DNA from: Candidatus Devosia symbiotica
Lineage (GTDB): Bacteria; Pseudomonadota; Alphaproteobacteria; Rhizobiales; Devosiaceae
NCBI GenBank assembly: GCA_025050575.1
Contig: JALBVE010000002.1
Location: 1 to 62,299 of the forward strand
Reading direction: 5' to 3'
DNA: 62,299 nt
Below the pieces are notes generated by a model that saw nothing but the letters and a program-made list of their open reading frames with translations, was not told the DNA's origin and did no database searches. This document shows positions 10,934-21,076 of the stretch, piece after piece. The translations under genes and the position numbers were made by a program. Every line of letters starts with the position of its first letter. Within the stretch, counting starts at the first letter, position 1.

Positions 10934-12112
10934 CTATTCAGCCGCCGCCGCTGCGTCCTCTGGCTTAATTTCGAATTCGATAATACCCTTGCGCGTGGCG
11001 ACTAGGCCGATGCGGCCATGTTTGATGGCCAAAGCCTTGTCGCCAAACAGCTTGCGGCGCCAGCCTTTGAGTGCCGGCACTTCCGCGTTGTCATCGAGTA
11101 CCAGGGCGTCGATTTCGTCGGACGTGGCTATGATGCGGGCGGCGACGCCGCTCTGTTCGGCCGTCGATTTAAGCAGCACACGCACTAGGTCGCCAACCGC
11201 GCCCTTGGGCGAGGGGCTGCGATAGCGTTCGGGCATGACCGGCAGTTCAGACTTCGGAATGGCTTCGACGTCTTTGAGCAAGGCGGTGATTTCGGCAGCC
11301 GTCGAACTGCAGCCAAAGCCGCGTGGTATAGCTCTGAGCTGCTCAAAGGCGGCGGCGGTCAGCGGACGTTGCACGGCCAGTTCGAACAAGACGTCGTCCT
11401 TGAGCACGCGACTGCGCGGCTGATCGGAATCCTGGGCGCGCTGTTCACGCCAAGCCGCCAGCCGCTTGAGTGCGGCCAAGTCACGCGGGCGGTTGATCTT
11501 CATCTTGATGCGTTCCCAGGCCTGTTCAGGCTGGGTGACATAGGTATCGATGCTGCGCAGTACGCTCATTTCGTCCTCGACCCAGTCGCCGCGCCTAGTC
11601 GCGGCAACCTGCTTGCGCAGTTCGCGATAGATGTCGCGCAGATGGGTGACATCGGCGATGGCATATAGTCGCTGTTTCTTGGACAGGGGCCGTGCCGACC
11701 AATCGGTGAAGCGGCTCGATTTATCGAGTTCGACGCTGGTTATGGAATGCACCAGATTGTCGTAGGACACGCTGTCGCCAAAGCCGCACACACTGGCGGC
11801 GACCTGAGTGTCAAAAATATTGGTCGGGACGCTGCCCGTGGCTTTGACGAAGATCTCGATGTCCTGCCGGGCGGCATGGAAGACCTTGGTGACGCCTGGA
11901 TTGGCCAGGAGATCGTAGAACGGGCTCAGATCGAAGCCGGCAATCAGCGGATCAATCAGCACCGCCTCGTCATCGGTAGCTACCTGAACAAGGCAGAGCT
12001 TGGGCCAGTATGTGGTTTTCCGCAGGAATTCTGTATCGACCGTTACAAATTCGAACTTTGCAGCGCGCTCACAAAAATCAGCGAGCACATCTGTAGAAAC
12101 TATGAGGTCCAT
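10934..12112 (-). CDS. rnd: Ribonuclease D
   Basis: RNase D is a 3'-5' exonuclease acting on tRNA precursors. The 392-residue protein has the DEDDy exonuclease domain (VDTEFLRK at about 25-32, HAARQDIE, and YAIADVTHL near 168) and an HRDC domain (RPLSKKQRLYAI region through ARIIATSDEIDALV). The tail is Ala/Glu rich. It is convergent with ppx and divergent from aspS, as in many Rhizobiales. It looks intact. Confidence 0.93.
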   Translation of the reverse strand: MDLIVSTDVLADFCERAAKFEFVTVDTEFLRKTTYWPKLCLVQVATDDEAVLIDPLIAGFDLSPFYDLLANPGVTKVFHAARQDIEIFVKATGSVPTNIFDTQVAASVCGFGDSVSYDNLVHSITSVELDKSSRFTDWSARPLSKKQRLYAIADVTHLRDIYRELRKQVAATRRGDWVEDEMSVLRSIDTYVTQPEQAWERIKMKINRPRDLAALKRLAAWREQRAQDSDQPRSRVLKDDVLFELAVQRPLTAAAFEQLRAIPRGFGCSSTAAEITALLKDVEAIPKSELPVMPERYRSPSPKGAVGDLVRVLLKSTAEQSGVAARIIATSDEIDALVLDDNAEVPALKGWRRKLFGDKALAIKHGRIGLVATRKGIIEFEIKPEDAAAAAE

Positions 12113-12314
12113 ACGAGAGTCCGTCTTAAAATCGTCAACATTGTTACTAGCAGGTGCGGCATGCCAATTCCAGACTGGATTTGTTAAGCGGTTGAAGCGA
12201 CTTAGGTGGAAGTAGACCCAATAGTGGCCACGACTGCCCGATCAACTTGACAATCCGGGGCTCCCATGCGCTTTTCCACCCCAAGATTCCGGCCTTTTTG
12301 CAGAGCTTTATCAC

Positions 12315-14099
12315 ATGACATCACATCGTTACCGCTCGCATACCTGCGGGGCCCTGACTGCGGCGGACGCGGGTAAAACTGTTCGCCTGAGCGGCTGGGC
12401 CCATCGTATCCGCGACCATGGCGGACTGTTGTTCATCGATCTGCGGGATCATTACGGGCTGACTCAGGCCGTAGTTGACTCTGATTCGCCAGCTTTCGCG
12501 GCCGTCGAACAGGTTCGCTCGGAATGGGTCATTCGCATCGATGGCGAAGTGAAGTTGCGCGATGCGGCTGTGGTAAATCCCAATCTGCCCACAGGCACGA
12601 TTGAAGTGTTTATCCGCGAGATCGAGGTGTTGTCGGCTGCCAAGGAGCTGCCGCTGCCGGTGTTTGGCGATAAGGAATATCCTGAGGATGTGCGCCTGAC
12701 CTATCGCTTTATCGATTTGCGCCGCGAGAAGCTGCATGCCAATATCATCAAGCGGACCAAGGTGATCACCTCGATGCGCAACCGCATGGGTGAGGCCGGC
12801 TTTGGTGAGTATTTGACACCGATCCTGACGGCATCGTCGCCGGAAGGCGCACGCGATTTTCTGGTGCCCAGCCGTATTCATCCCGGTAAGTTCTTCGCCT
12901 TGCCGCAGGCGCCGCAGCAATACAAGCAGTTGTTGATGGTGGCCGGCTTTGACCGCTATTTCCAGATTGCGCCGTGCTTTCGTGACGAAGACCCTCGCGC
13001 GGACCGGCTGCCGGGCGAATTTTATCAGCTCGACATGGAAATGAGCTTTGTTACTCAGGAAGATGTCTGGGACACCATGACGCCGATCATGACCGGCATC
13101 TTCGAAGAGTTTGCTGATGGCAAGCGCGTCACCAAGGATTGGCCGCGCATTCCCTATGATACGGCGATCCGCAAATATGGTTCGGACAAGCCCGATCTGC
13201 GCAATCCAATCGAAATGCAGGCGGTGACCCGACATTTTGCCGGTTCTGGCTTCAAGATGTTTGCCGGGCAGATAGAAGCCGATGATAAGGTGGAAGTCTG
13301 GGCCATTCCGGCCAAGAACAAGGTCGGCGCCGAGCCGATTGGCCGAGCCTTTTGCGATCGCATGAACGCCTGGGCGCAGGGCGAAGGGCAGCCGGGTTTG
13401 GGCTATATCTTCTTCATAGACGGGGCAGGGTCTGGCCCGATCGCGAAGAATATTGGCGAGGAGCGTACGGCGGCCCTCAAGGCTGAGCTGGGACTGGACG
13501 ATGGCGACGCGATGTTTTTCGTGTGCGGCCGGCCGGAGAAGTTCTACAAGTTCGCTGGCGACGCCCGCAACAAGGTTGGTGCTGATCTGGGTGTGATTGA
13601 TACTGAACAGTTCGCGCTGTGCTGGATCGTCGATTTCCCGTTCTACGAATGGGACGAGGAGAACAAGCGGGTTGACTTCGCGCACAACCCGTTTTCGATG
13701 CCGCAGGGCGGAATCGACGCGCTTAACAACCAGGACCCGCTGACCATCAAGGCTTATCAATATGATGCGGTCTGTAATGGCTACGAAATTGCCTCTGGCT
13801 CAATCCGTAACCAATTGCCGGAAACCATGATCAAGGCGTTCGAGTTGATCGGCAAGAGTCGGGCCGAGGTCGATGAGCATTTTGGTGGCCTATATCGGGC
13901 GTTCCAATATGGCGCGCCGCCGCATGGCGGGGCCGCGTTTGGCGTGGACCGCGTCGTAATGCTGCTGTGCGGCGTGCAGAATTTGCGCGAGATCACGGCG
14001 TTCCCGATGAGCCAGCAGGCCGAAGACCTGCTGATGGGCGCACCCAGCCCCGTGGCGCCATCGCAATTGCGCGAGTTGAGCATCCGGCTAAACGTGTAA
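12315..14099 (+). CDS. aspS: Aspartyl-tRNA synthetase
   Basis: A class II synthetase of 594 residues. It has an N-terminal OB-fold anticodon domain ([22 protein letters not shown]), class II motif 2 ([19 protein letters not shown]), a bacterial GAD insertion ([11 protein letters not shown]) and motif 3 ([14 protein letters not shown]). With GatCAB encoded in the same genome it is likely to be non-discriminating and to supply Asp-tRNA(Asn); this is inference from family distribution. A weak hairpin with a T6 run follows at about 14149-14165. Confidence 0.96.
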   Translation: MTSHRYRSHTCGALTAADAGKTVRLSGWAHRIRDHGGLLFIDLRDHYGLTQAVVDSDSPAFAAVEQVRSEWVIRIDGEVKLRDAAVVNPNLPTGTIEVFIREIEVLSAAKELPLPVFGDKEYPEDVRLTYRFIDLRREKLHANIIKRTKVITSMRNRMGEAGFGEYLTPILTASSPEGARDFLVPSRIHPGKFFALPQAPQQYKQLLMVAGFDRYFQIAPCFRDEDPRADRLPGEFYQLDMEMSFVTQEDVWDTMTPIMTGIFEEFADGKRVTKDWPRIPYDTAIRKYGSDKPDLRNPIEMQAVTRHFAGSGFKMFAGQIEADDKVEVWAIPAKNKVGAEPIGRAFCDRMNAWAQGEGQPGLGYIFFIDGAGSGPIAKNIGEERTAALKAELGLDDGDAMFFVCGRPEKFYKFAGDARNKVGADLGVIDTEQFALCWIVDFPFYEWDEENKRVDFAHNPFSMPQGGIDALNNQDPLTIKAYQYDAVCNGYEIASGSIRNQLPETMIKAFELIGKSRAEVDEHFGGLYRAFQYGAPPHGGAAFGVDRVVMLLCGVQNLREITAFPMSQQAEDLLMGAPSPVAPSQLRELSIRLNV

Positions 14100-14148
14100 G
14101 ACAAGAAGTAAATTTAATCTGTTGCCAATTGCGAGCGATCCCAGAAAG

Positions 14149-14166
14149 CGGGGCCGCCTTTTTTGT
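14149..14166 (+). terminator. Possible terminator after aspS
   Basis: An imperfect GC-rich hairpin (aagcgg / ccgcctt) with a very short loop runs directly into six T. Stem and loop geometry are poor, so it may be decayed. Confidence 0.4.
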
Positions 14167-14282
14167 ATAGGGCCAAGAACAATCAGAAGATTTTCTGAAA
14201 TTAAAGCGCTGGTTGCTACTGATGAGGGGTATTTTAGCCCGTTCGGATTTGCCAATTGAAGACCCAATATTCCCATATTATC

Positions 14283-15065
14283 ATGTTGCTGGACGCTATT
14301 CTAGCGTTTTTGCCTATTATGGCGGTGGACTATCTGTTGGACGCCTATGTTTTTGTCCGCGAAAAAGACACATCTCAATAATACGTTCGGACGATTACTT
14401 CACAAATTTCTATGTTGCGGACAATTCTGGCCAAAAGCCCGTCACTGCGCACACCGACCTTCGTAGCCAATGTACAAATGGCGATTGAAACCAGTTTTAG
14501 ATATCATGAAAGTGGCAATCAATCTGTTTGAAGGTCACTTCCGCGACGACAGAATTGTCGAGGATGTACAGGCCATGTTTGGCAATTCTACGTTTAATTT
14601 CAGGTAATTGGTATTTGAAATCATCGAACGATATCCGCTCGCCAACTCGGTAATCGCTAATAGCGTGATTGCTGGACTGCGCGCTCTGGATTGCCGTCTG
14701 GCCATGGACGATGCCGAAACGGGGCATTCCAATCTGGCCTATCTGGGGACACTGAGTATCGACATCATCAAGATTGACCGGATTTTTGTAAAAATGATCA
14801 AGCTGGGTACGACGCAAGTGCCGGTGCTGGATGGTCTGATTGCCATGGCCAAGGATCTAGACTGTGAGATTGTGGCCGAGGGCGTGGAGACAGAAGCACA
14901 GGCGCTGTACTTGCGGGCGCGCGGCGTCGTGCAGGCGTAAGGATTCATCTTTGTATCTGTGCTCAAGAGCAACGCGTTTAAGGAACTAGCGATAGCGCTG
15001 CATATCAATAAGGTCGGGCCAGCGCGCACCCAGGTGGTTGACCCCACTGTTGCCAGCGCAGCCTA
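14283..15065 (+). pseudogene. EAL-domain c-di-GMP phosphodiesterase, decayed
   Basis: EAL proteins hydrolyse c-di-GMP. The ATG at 14283 gives a hydrophobic start (MLLDAILAFLPIMAVDYLL, then YVFVREKDTSQ), followed by TAA. A later piece in the same frame, SPSLRTPTFVANVQMAIE, resembles the periplasmic part of CSS-motif EAL proteins. After a large deletion the EAL domain resumes at about 14508 (KVAINLFEGHFRDDRIVEDV). It has TAA near 14607, then continues LVFEIIERYP, LDCRLAMDDAETGHSNL, DIIKIDRIFVK and DCEIVAEGVETEAQA, with TAA at 14938 and a tail of PARTQVVDPTVASAA. The N-terminal EAL motif itself is missing. There are at least three nonsense codons and a missing middle. Confidence 0.75.
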
Positions 15066-15192
15066 ACGCCGCGACGATAGTTGCACAGACCGCTGGACTT
15101 ACCCCTTTTCATCGTGGCCATTTGGTGGCACGAACGCGGACCCATAGTGATGCATTAGCTTATTGTAAGTGAATGCGGGAGAGGAGATCTAG

Positions 15193-17478
15193 GTGTCCAC
15201 TGACGTGAAAGAACAGCGGAAGGCCCTGCGCGACGCGGCGCTGCACTTTCATAAGTTTCCCAAGCCAGGCAAACTCGAGATTCAGGCGACCAAGCCGCTG
15301 GGCAATCAGCGTGACCTGGCCCTTGCCTATTCTCCCGGCGTTGCTGCGCCATGCGAGGAGATTGCGGTCAATCCCGATACGGTGGCGAAATATACGTCGC
15401 GCCAGAATCTAGTGGCGGTGATTTCCAACGGTACCGCTGTGCTCGGCTTGGGTAATATCGGAGCACTGGCGTCTAAGCCGGTGATGGAAGGCAAGGCGAT
15501 TCTGTTCAAGAAGTTCGCCGGCATCGATGTGTTCGATCTAGAAATAGACGAGACCGAGCCGCAGAAATTCATTGATGCTGTGGCTCCGCTTTGGCCAACT
15601 TTTGGTGGCATCAATCTGGAAGACATCCGTGCGCCCGATTGCTTTGAAATCGAGGAAACCTTGCGCAAACGCATGCCAATTCCGGTGTTCCACGATGATC
15701 AGCATGGCACGGCGATCATCGTCGGGGCTGCTGTGCTCAATGGGCTCGAGCTTAAAGGCAAGAAGATCGAAGACGTTAAGATCTGCGCGTCCGGGGCAGG
15801 GGCTGCGGCCATTGCCTGTCTGAACGTGCTGGTAGCCCTGGGCGCCAAATATGAAAATATCTGGGTCGCCGACAAAGATGGCCTGGTCACCCACAAGCGC
15901 AACGACATCAATGACAAATGGTGCGGCCAGTTCCGCCGAGTCAGCGAGGCCACGAGCCTAGCTGAGGTGATCGAGGGGGCTGATGTATTTCTAGGTCTGT
16001 CGGCTGCAGGCGCGCTCAAGCCGAAAATGCTTGCCAAGATGGCGCCCAAGCCGCTGGTGCTGGCGCTGGCCAATCCCAATCCTGAAATTCTGCCAGAACT
16101 GGCCAAAAAAACCCGACCCGACGCCATTGTGTGTACCGGGCGGTCTGATTTCCCCAATCAGGTCAACAATGTCCTGTGCTTTCCGTTCATCTTCCGCGGA
16201 GCGCTTGACGTCGGAGCGACCACGATCAATGAGGAAATGAAGCTGGCCGCGGTGCGGGCGATTGCCAAGCTAGCTCATGAGCCAGGACTAGAAGTGCCCA
16301 CCTCGGGCGCGCCGGCGGTGTTTGGTCCGGACCATATCATCCCCACCCCGTTCGACCAGCGGCTGATCCTGCGCATCGCGCCGGCGGTGGCGCGGGCCGC
16401 CATGGAGTCGGGCGTAGCCAAAAATTCCATTACCGACTGGCCGGCCTATATGGATGGCTTGAATCGCTTTGTGTTCCGGTCCGGTCTGGTGATGAAGCCG
16501 ATCATCGATCGCTCGCAGGGCCAGAACAAACGGATCGCCTTCGCCGATGGCGAGGACGAGCGGGTATTGCGCGCAACCCAGGTGTTGCTCGAAGAGCGGA
16601 TTGCGCGGCCGATACTGATTGGGCGTCCCTCGGTGATCGAGGCCCGCATCGAACGATTTGGGCTGAGTCTGAAGCCTGGCAAGGATTTCGAGGTTATCAA
16701 CCCCGAAGATGATCCACGCTATCGCGACTATGTGAGCCTGTTCCACTCGCTGGTGGGGCGTGATGGCGTCACGCCCGATACGGCGCGGCAGGTGGTGCGC
16801 ACCAACCCGACGGTGATCGGAGCACTGGCTGTGCGGCGCGGCGAGGTTGACGCGCTAATCTGCGGGCTGCAGGGGCGCTTTATTCGCCATGTGCGCGATA
16901 TCCGCTCGGTGATTGGGCTGCAGGCTGGTGTTTCCGACGTCTCGGCCCTGTCGCTGCTGCTGATGCCGCGCGGTGCATTCTTCCTGGCCGACACCTATGT
17001 GAATATCGATCCGTCGCCGGATGAGATCGTGAGCATTGCGCTGCAGGCCCGCAACCATCTCAAGCGCTTCAATCTCGAGGCCAAGGTGGCGCTGCTGAGC
17101 TATTCCAATTTTGGTTCACGCGACGGCGAGAGCGCCTATAAGATGCGTGAAGTGTACAAGAAGCTCAAAGTGATCGCGCCCGAGATGATTGTCGAAGGCG
17201 AGATGCAGGGCGATCTGGCGTTAAACCAGGATCTGCGGGAACGTTATGTGCTGGATTCGGTGTTGGGAGGCGAAGCCAACCTGCTGCTGTTCCCTAATCT
17301 AGATGCGGCCAATCTGTCGATGACCTTGCTCAAGGAAATGACCAATGCGCTGTCGGTTGGTCCTATCCTGATGGGGCCGAAATCACCGGCTCATATCCTG
17401 GCGCCATCGACTACAAGCCGCGGCATCGTCAACATGGCCGCGATCGCGGCGACCGAGTCGATGGGGACGGATTTATAA
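15193..17478 (+). CDS. maeB: NADP-dependent malic enzyme with phosphotransacetylase-like domain
   Basis: MaeB decarboxylates malate to pyruvate with NADP, feeding PDH. The 761-residue protein starts at GTG 15193, preceded by a GGAG-type ribosome site (gggagaggag). It has the malic N domain ([33 protein letters not shown]), the catalytic HDDQHGTA block, the NAD(P) domain ([10 protein letters not shown]), and from about residue 430 a phosphotransacetylase-like domain that is regulatory in this class ([12 protein letters not shown] ... [13 protein letters not shown]). It is complete. Confidence 0.95.
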   Translation: MSTDVKEQRKALRDAALHFHKFPKPGKLEIQATKPLGNQRDLALAYSPGVAAPCEEIAVNPDTVAKYTSRQNLVAVISNGTAVLGLGNIGALASKPVMEGKAILFKKFAGIDVFDLEIDETEPQKFIDAVAPLWPTFGGINLEDIRAPDCFEIEETLRKRMPIPVFHDDQHGTAIIVGAAVLNGLELKGKKIEDVKICASGAGAAAIACLNVLVALGAKYENIWVADKDGLVTHKRNDINDKWCGQFRRVSEATSLAEVIEGADVFLGLSAAGALKPKMLAKMAPKPLVLALANPNPEILPELAKKTRPDAIVCTGRSDFPNQVNNVLCFPFIFRGALDVGATTINEEMKLAAVRAIAKLAHEPGLEVPTSGAPAVFGPDHIIPTPFDQRLILRIAPAVARAAMESGVAKNSITDWPAYMDGLNRFVFRSGLVMKPIIDRSQGQNKRIAFADGEDERVLRATQVLLEERIARPILIGRPSVIEARIERFGLSLKPGKDFEVINPEDDPRYRDYVSLFHSLVGRDGVTPDTARQVVRTNPTVIGALAVRRGEVDALICGLQGRFIRHVRDIRSVIGLQAGVSDVSALSLLLMPRGAFFLADTYVNIDPSPDEIVSIALQARNHLKRFNLEAKVALLSYSNFGSRDGESAYKMREVYKKLKVIAPEMIVEGEMQGDLALNQDLRERYVLDSVLGGEANLLLFPNLDAANLSMTLLKEMTNALSVGPILMGPKSPAHILAPSTTSRGIVNMAAIAATESMGTDL

Positions 17479-17737
17479 TCCAATACAGCGTGGTGTTTTC
17501 CCTCAAGCATGCAGCAAGGCTGTCGGAAGAGATGGAAATCGACTATTTGCCGCTATAGGTCCGGGACACCTCTGCGTTCTGCTAGGTCAGCCTGACGTTG
17601 CCCCGCTGGCCAATCGGCCTGCGTGGAGGATTGCATTGAGCAGGCGCTGCCTGGTCCAGTGCGACCTGTCCGGTTTCGCAACGTGACGTTAAGTTCTTGT
17701 CGGGCAAAGTGCGGGCGTTCAGTTCTGGTTCGCCCAT

Positions 17738-18139
17738 ATGCCCACCACCCGACTCAAACGTCCTGCTATCTGGCGCCCCCTTGCACTGACAATTGCCTTG
17801 CTTGGATTTCAGGGTTATCTGGGATTCTCGGCCATTGGCGGGCAGTTCGGCATTAAAAATCGGACCGAGATCCTGATCGACATTGATCAACTCAAGGCCC
17901 AATCGGCAGCCCTGCAGGCCGAGATCGATGATTATCGGCATCGGGCGACATTGATGGACCCGCGTCGGCTTGATCCCGACATCGTCACTGAACGGGCCCG
18001 ATTTCTGCTCAATATGGCCAATGTGGACGACATCATCGTGATGGTAGACCGAACTACTGGTAAACCGATTTCTAGTAAATTCCAAGAATTAGCCTTAGAT
18101 GAGATAACTTCAATTATTCAAGCGGAATCAACACTCTAA
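17738..18139 (+). CDS. ftsB: Septum formation initiator (FtsB/DivIC family)
   Basis: A 133-residue bitopic membrane protein of the FtsQLB complex. It has a short cytoplasmic start, one helix (PLALTIALLGFQGYLGF), a coiled coil (IDIDQLKAQSAALQAEIDDY) and the conserved RARFLLNMANVDDIIVMV end. About 30 residues follow that are more AT-rich than the rest of the gene. The 259 bp upstream contain no gene I recognise. The position just before pdhA matches other Rhizobiales, where enolase usually precedes it; here eno is 34 kb away. Confidence 0.85.
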   Translation: MPTTRLKRPAIWRPLALTIALLGFQGYLGFSAIGGQFGIKNRTEILIDIDQLKAQSAALQAEIDDYRHRATLMDPRRLDPDIVTERARFLLNMANVDDIIVMVDRTTGKPISSKFQELALDEITSIIQAESTL

Positions 18140-18256
18140 GGCGTGGTCGCGGCCTTGAAAGCGCATTGCGTTGCTCGGCTTTCTTGCGCTATAGTGCGCA
18201 TCTATGGCCAAACTGGCCGAAGCGGCAAATTCATTCCGATGCGGAGCGTTCTCTAA

Positions 18257-19276
18257 ATGGCGCGTAAGGCTGTGACCACCAAGGCTAAGACGCAATCCAA
18301 CATCCCCCAGTTGAGCCCCGAGCAGGAGCTCAGGGCCTATCGCGAAATGCTTCTGATCCGGCGTTTCGAGGAAAAGGCCGGCCAGATGTATGGAATGGGT
18401 CTGATCGGCGGCTTCTGTCATCTCTATATCGGCCAGGAGGCCGTCGTTACCGGCGTTACCATGGCCTCGGAGAAGGGCAAAGACGCGCAGATCACCGGCT
18501 ATCGTGACCATGGCCACATGCTAGTGATGGGGCTTGATCCTAAGGGCGTGATGGCCGAGCTGACCGGGCGTCAGGGCGGGTTGTCGCGCGGCAAGGGCGG
18601 CTCGATGCACATGTTCTCCAACGAACACCGTTTTTATGGCGGCAATGGCATTGTCGGCGCGCAGGTCTCGCTCGGTACCGGCCTGGCCTTCGCGGCCAAA
18701 TATAAGGGAGATGGCTCGGTCTCGCTGGTCTATTTCGGCGACGGCGCTGCCAATCAGGGCCAAGTCTATGAAAGCTTTAACATAGCCAAGTTGTGGAAGC
18801 TGCCGGTCGTGTTCATCATTGAAAACAACAAATACGCCATGGGCACGTCGACCGAACGTTCTTCAGCGACGACCAATTTTTCTATGCGCGGCGCCTCGTT
18901 CGATATACCGGGCGAGCAGATTGATGGCATGGATGTACGTATGGTATATGCTGCGGCGCAGCGCGCCATTGAGCATGCTCGTTCTGGCAAGGGCCCCTAT
19001 ATTTTAGAGATGTTGACCTATCGCTACCGTGGTCATTCGATGTCCGACCCTGCCAAGTACCGCAGCAAGGATGAAGCGACCAAGTACCGGCAGGAACGTG
19101 ATCCGATCGAGCAGGTCAAGGCACGGCTACTGGAATCGGGTGCACAGAGCGAAGAATCGATTAAGGCCATTGAGAACGAGATCCGCGCCCTCGTCACAGA
19201 GGCGGCCGATTTTGCCACCAATGATGCCGAGCCCGACCCTGCAGAACTGTGGATTGACATCACTATCAGCACCTGA
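18257..19276 (+). CDS. pdhA: Pyruvate dehydrogenase E1 component, alpha subunit
   Basis: E1-alpha binds thiamine diphosphate and, with E1-beta, decarboxylates pyruvate. The 339-residue protein has MLLIRRFEEKAGQMYGMG, the GHMLVMGLDPK segment, and the ThDP/Mg motif from GDGAANQGQVYESFNIA to IENNKYAMGTS. It also carries the loop YRYRGHSMSDPAKYR, the region phosphorylated in mitochondrial homologues. It is the first gene of pdhA-(dead gene)-pdhB-pdhC-(dead SGNH)-lpd-(glsB)-lipA. Confidence 0.96.
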   Translation: MARKAVTTKAKTQSNIPQLSPEQELRAYREMLLIRRFEEKAGQMYGMGLIGGFCHLYIGQEAVVTGVTMASEKGKDAQITGYRDHGHMLVMGLDPKGVMAELTGRQGGLSRGKGGSMHMFSNEHRFYGGNGIVGAQVSLGTGLAFAAKYKGDGSVSLVYFGDGAANQGQVYESFNIAKLWKLPVVFIIENNKYAMGTSTERSSATTNFSMRGASFDIPGEQIDGMDVRMVYAAAQRAIEHARSGKGPYILEMLTYRYRGHSMSDPAKYRSKDEATKYRQERDPIEQVKARLLESGAQSEESIKAIENEIRALVTEAADFATNDAEPDPAELWIDITIST

Positions 19277-19287
19277 GGGGTTCATCG

Positions 19288-19681
19288 ATGAGCATACTGT
19301 TAGGCGTCATTGCCCTTTGTCATTCTGTCACTAGTTGTAGCGATCATTTAGGCGGTCGCTATAGGCAAGCTGGCGCCGGCCAGCGAAGAGCTGGGATCAT
19401 TTCTGGTTCTAGGCTGGTGGAAGTTCGACAGGCTAGCGGCTAAGGCCAGACTAGCCGCTGCGGCCCATGTCGAAATCTACAAGCGCGCGGCTATCGCCTT
19501 TTTCGTCTTTGTCATTCTGGGTGTGTTGCTTAGTGGATGGGCGATCAATCAGCAGCCGACGCAGCAGGCGTCGTTAGAGCATGAATTGATCACTGATCCG
19601 AGCGCCTTGCCGGTCGATTTTGCCTTCAATACTAATCTCCGCCGTGTGGCCATGCCCGGCGTTCCTCTTTCGGAGAGCTGA
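19288..19681 (+). pseudogene. Small single-helix membrane protein inside the pdh operon, broken
   Basis: Between pdhA and pdhB a frame starts MSILLGVIALC at 19288, slips near 19315, meets TAG at 19349, and then reads openly to TGA at 19681. The open part is KLAPASEELGSFLVLGWWKFDRLA, then a strong membrane helix (AAIAFFVFVILGVLLSGWAI) and a polar tail ending [11 protein letters not shown]. The stop abuts the pdhB ATG by 1 bp, so it was a coupled operon member. I do not recognise a family. Confidence 0.6.
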
Positions 19682-19682
19682 T

Positions 19683-21065
19683 ATGCCTCAAATCCTGATG
19701 CCCGCATTGTCGCCCACGATGGAAGAGGGCAAACTCTCCAAATGGCTAGTCAAGGTCGGCGATATCGTCAAATCTGGCGACGTGCTGGCCGAAATCGAGA
19801 CCGACAAGGCTACCATGGAGGTAGAGTCGGTCGATGAGGGTGTGGTGACCGAATTGCTGATTGATGAAGGCACCGAAGGCGTCAGGGTCAACATCCCGAT
19901 CGCTCTGATCCTGGGTGAAGGCGAAACAGCTGGCGACGCGGCGCCCAATGTTGCTGATCAAGCCGCCAGCGCCGGGCCCGCCGCTGCGCTAAGCGTGCCA
20001 GCAGAGACCAAGACTCTGGCTGCCGCTGAGACACCAAAATTTATGGCCCAGGACGATCCCGATCTGCCCGAAGGTATCGAGATGGTCGAGATGACCGTGC
20101 GCCAGGCGCTGAATGAGGCGATGGCCGAGGAACTGCGTCGCGACAAGGACGTGTTCGTGATGGGTGAGGAGGTTGCTGAATATCAGGGCGCCTACAAGAT
20201 CACCCAGAACTTGCTGCAAGAATTTGGCCCCGAGCGCATCATTGATACGCCTATCACCGAGCATGGTTTTGCTGGTCTGGCGGTTGGTGCGGCCTTTGCC
20301 GGGCTCAAGCCAATCGTTGAGTTTATGACCTGGAATTTTGCCATGCAGGCAATCGACCAGATCATCAATTCGGCAGCCAAGCAGCTCTATATGTCGGGCG
20401 GCCAGGTCAAGGCGCCGATGGTGTTTCGTGGTCCCAATGGTGTTGCCTCGCGCGTTGGCGCGCAGCACAGCCAGGATTATTCGGCTTGGTACAGCCATAT
20501 TCCTGGTCTGACAGTTATCGCGCCCTATAGCGCGGCCGATGCCAAGGGCTTGCTGAAGGCTGCCATCCGCTCGCCCAATCCGGCGATCTTCCTCGAAAAC
20601 GAGATTTTGTACGGTTCGACCGGCCTGGTGCCCAAGGTCGACGATTTCGTGCTGCCGATCGGTAAGGCGCGGATTGCTCGCAAAGGCGCTGACGTGACCA
20701 TCGTGTCGTTCTCGATGGGCATGCGCTACGCCACACAGGCCACCGAGAAACTAGTGGCGGCTGGCGTCGATGTCGAATTGATAGACCTGCGTACACTGCG
20801 GCCGCTGGACAGTGATACGGTGATCGAGTCGGTAAAAAAGACTTGTCGCCTAGTGATGGTAGAAGAAGGCTGGCCGCAGGGCGGTATTGGCGCCGAACTG
20901 TCGGCCCGCGTGATGGAGCAGGCCTTTGATTATCTCGATGCTCCCGTGATGCGTGTGACCGGCAAGGATGTGCCGATGCCCTATGCTGCCAATCTCGAAA
21001 AACTGGCGCTGCCGCATGTCGATGACGTGGTCGCGGCCGTCAATGCCGTGATCTATCGCTCGTAA
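19683..21065 (+). CDS. pdhB: Pyruvate dehydrogenase E1 component, beta subunit, with N-terminal lipoyl domain
   Basis: The 460-residue product fuses a lipoyl domain (residues 1-80, lipoyl Lys42 in [10 protein letters not shown]) to a transketolase-like E1-beta (from about 135, [15 protein letters not shown]). It includes the [15 protein letters not shown] segment and the C-terminal transketolase domain (KPLVFREGWPQGG-type block read here as [15 protein letters not shown]). An E1-beta with its own lipoyl domain is known in alphaproteobacteria and adds a second swinging arm. ATG 19683 is chosen because it begins exactly at the lipoyl fold. Confidence 0.96.
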   Translation: MPQILMPALSPTMEEGKLSKWLVKVGDIVKSGDVLAEIETDKATMEVESVDEGVVTELLIDEGTEGVRVNIPIALILGEGETAGDAAPNVADQAASAGPAAALSVPAETKTLAAAETPKFMAQDDPDLPEGIEMVEMTVRQALNEAMAEELRRDKDVFVMGEEVAEYQGAYKITQNLLQEFGPERIIDTPITEHGFAGLAVGAAFAGLKPIVEFMTWNFAMQAIDQIINSAAKQLYMSGGQVKAPMVFRGPNGVASRVGAQHSQDYSAWYSHIPGLTVIAPYSAADAKGLLKAAIRSPNPAIFLENEILYGSTGLVPKVDDFVLPIGKARIARKGADVTIVSFSMGMRYATQATEKLVAAGVDVELIDLRTLRPLDSDTVIESVKKTCRLVMVEEGWPQGGIGAELSARVMEQAFDYLDAPVMRVTGKDVPMPYAANLEKLALPHVDDVVAAVNAVIYRS

Positions 21066-21076
21066 GGAGAACCGGA

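Noticed and set aside
12247-12252. TTGACA upstream of aspS as a sigma-70 -35 box
   Set aside because: No acceptable -10 hexamer occurs at 16-18 bp spacing, so I did not annotate a promoter.
12321-13760. A 479-codon open frame antisense to aspS
   Set aside because: It is a shadow of the aspS coding frame: codon-phase periodicity follows aspS, the translation has no recognisable domain, and aspS is certain.
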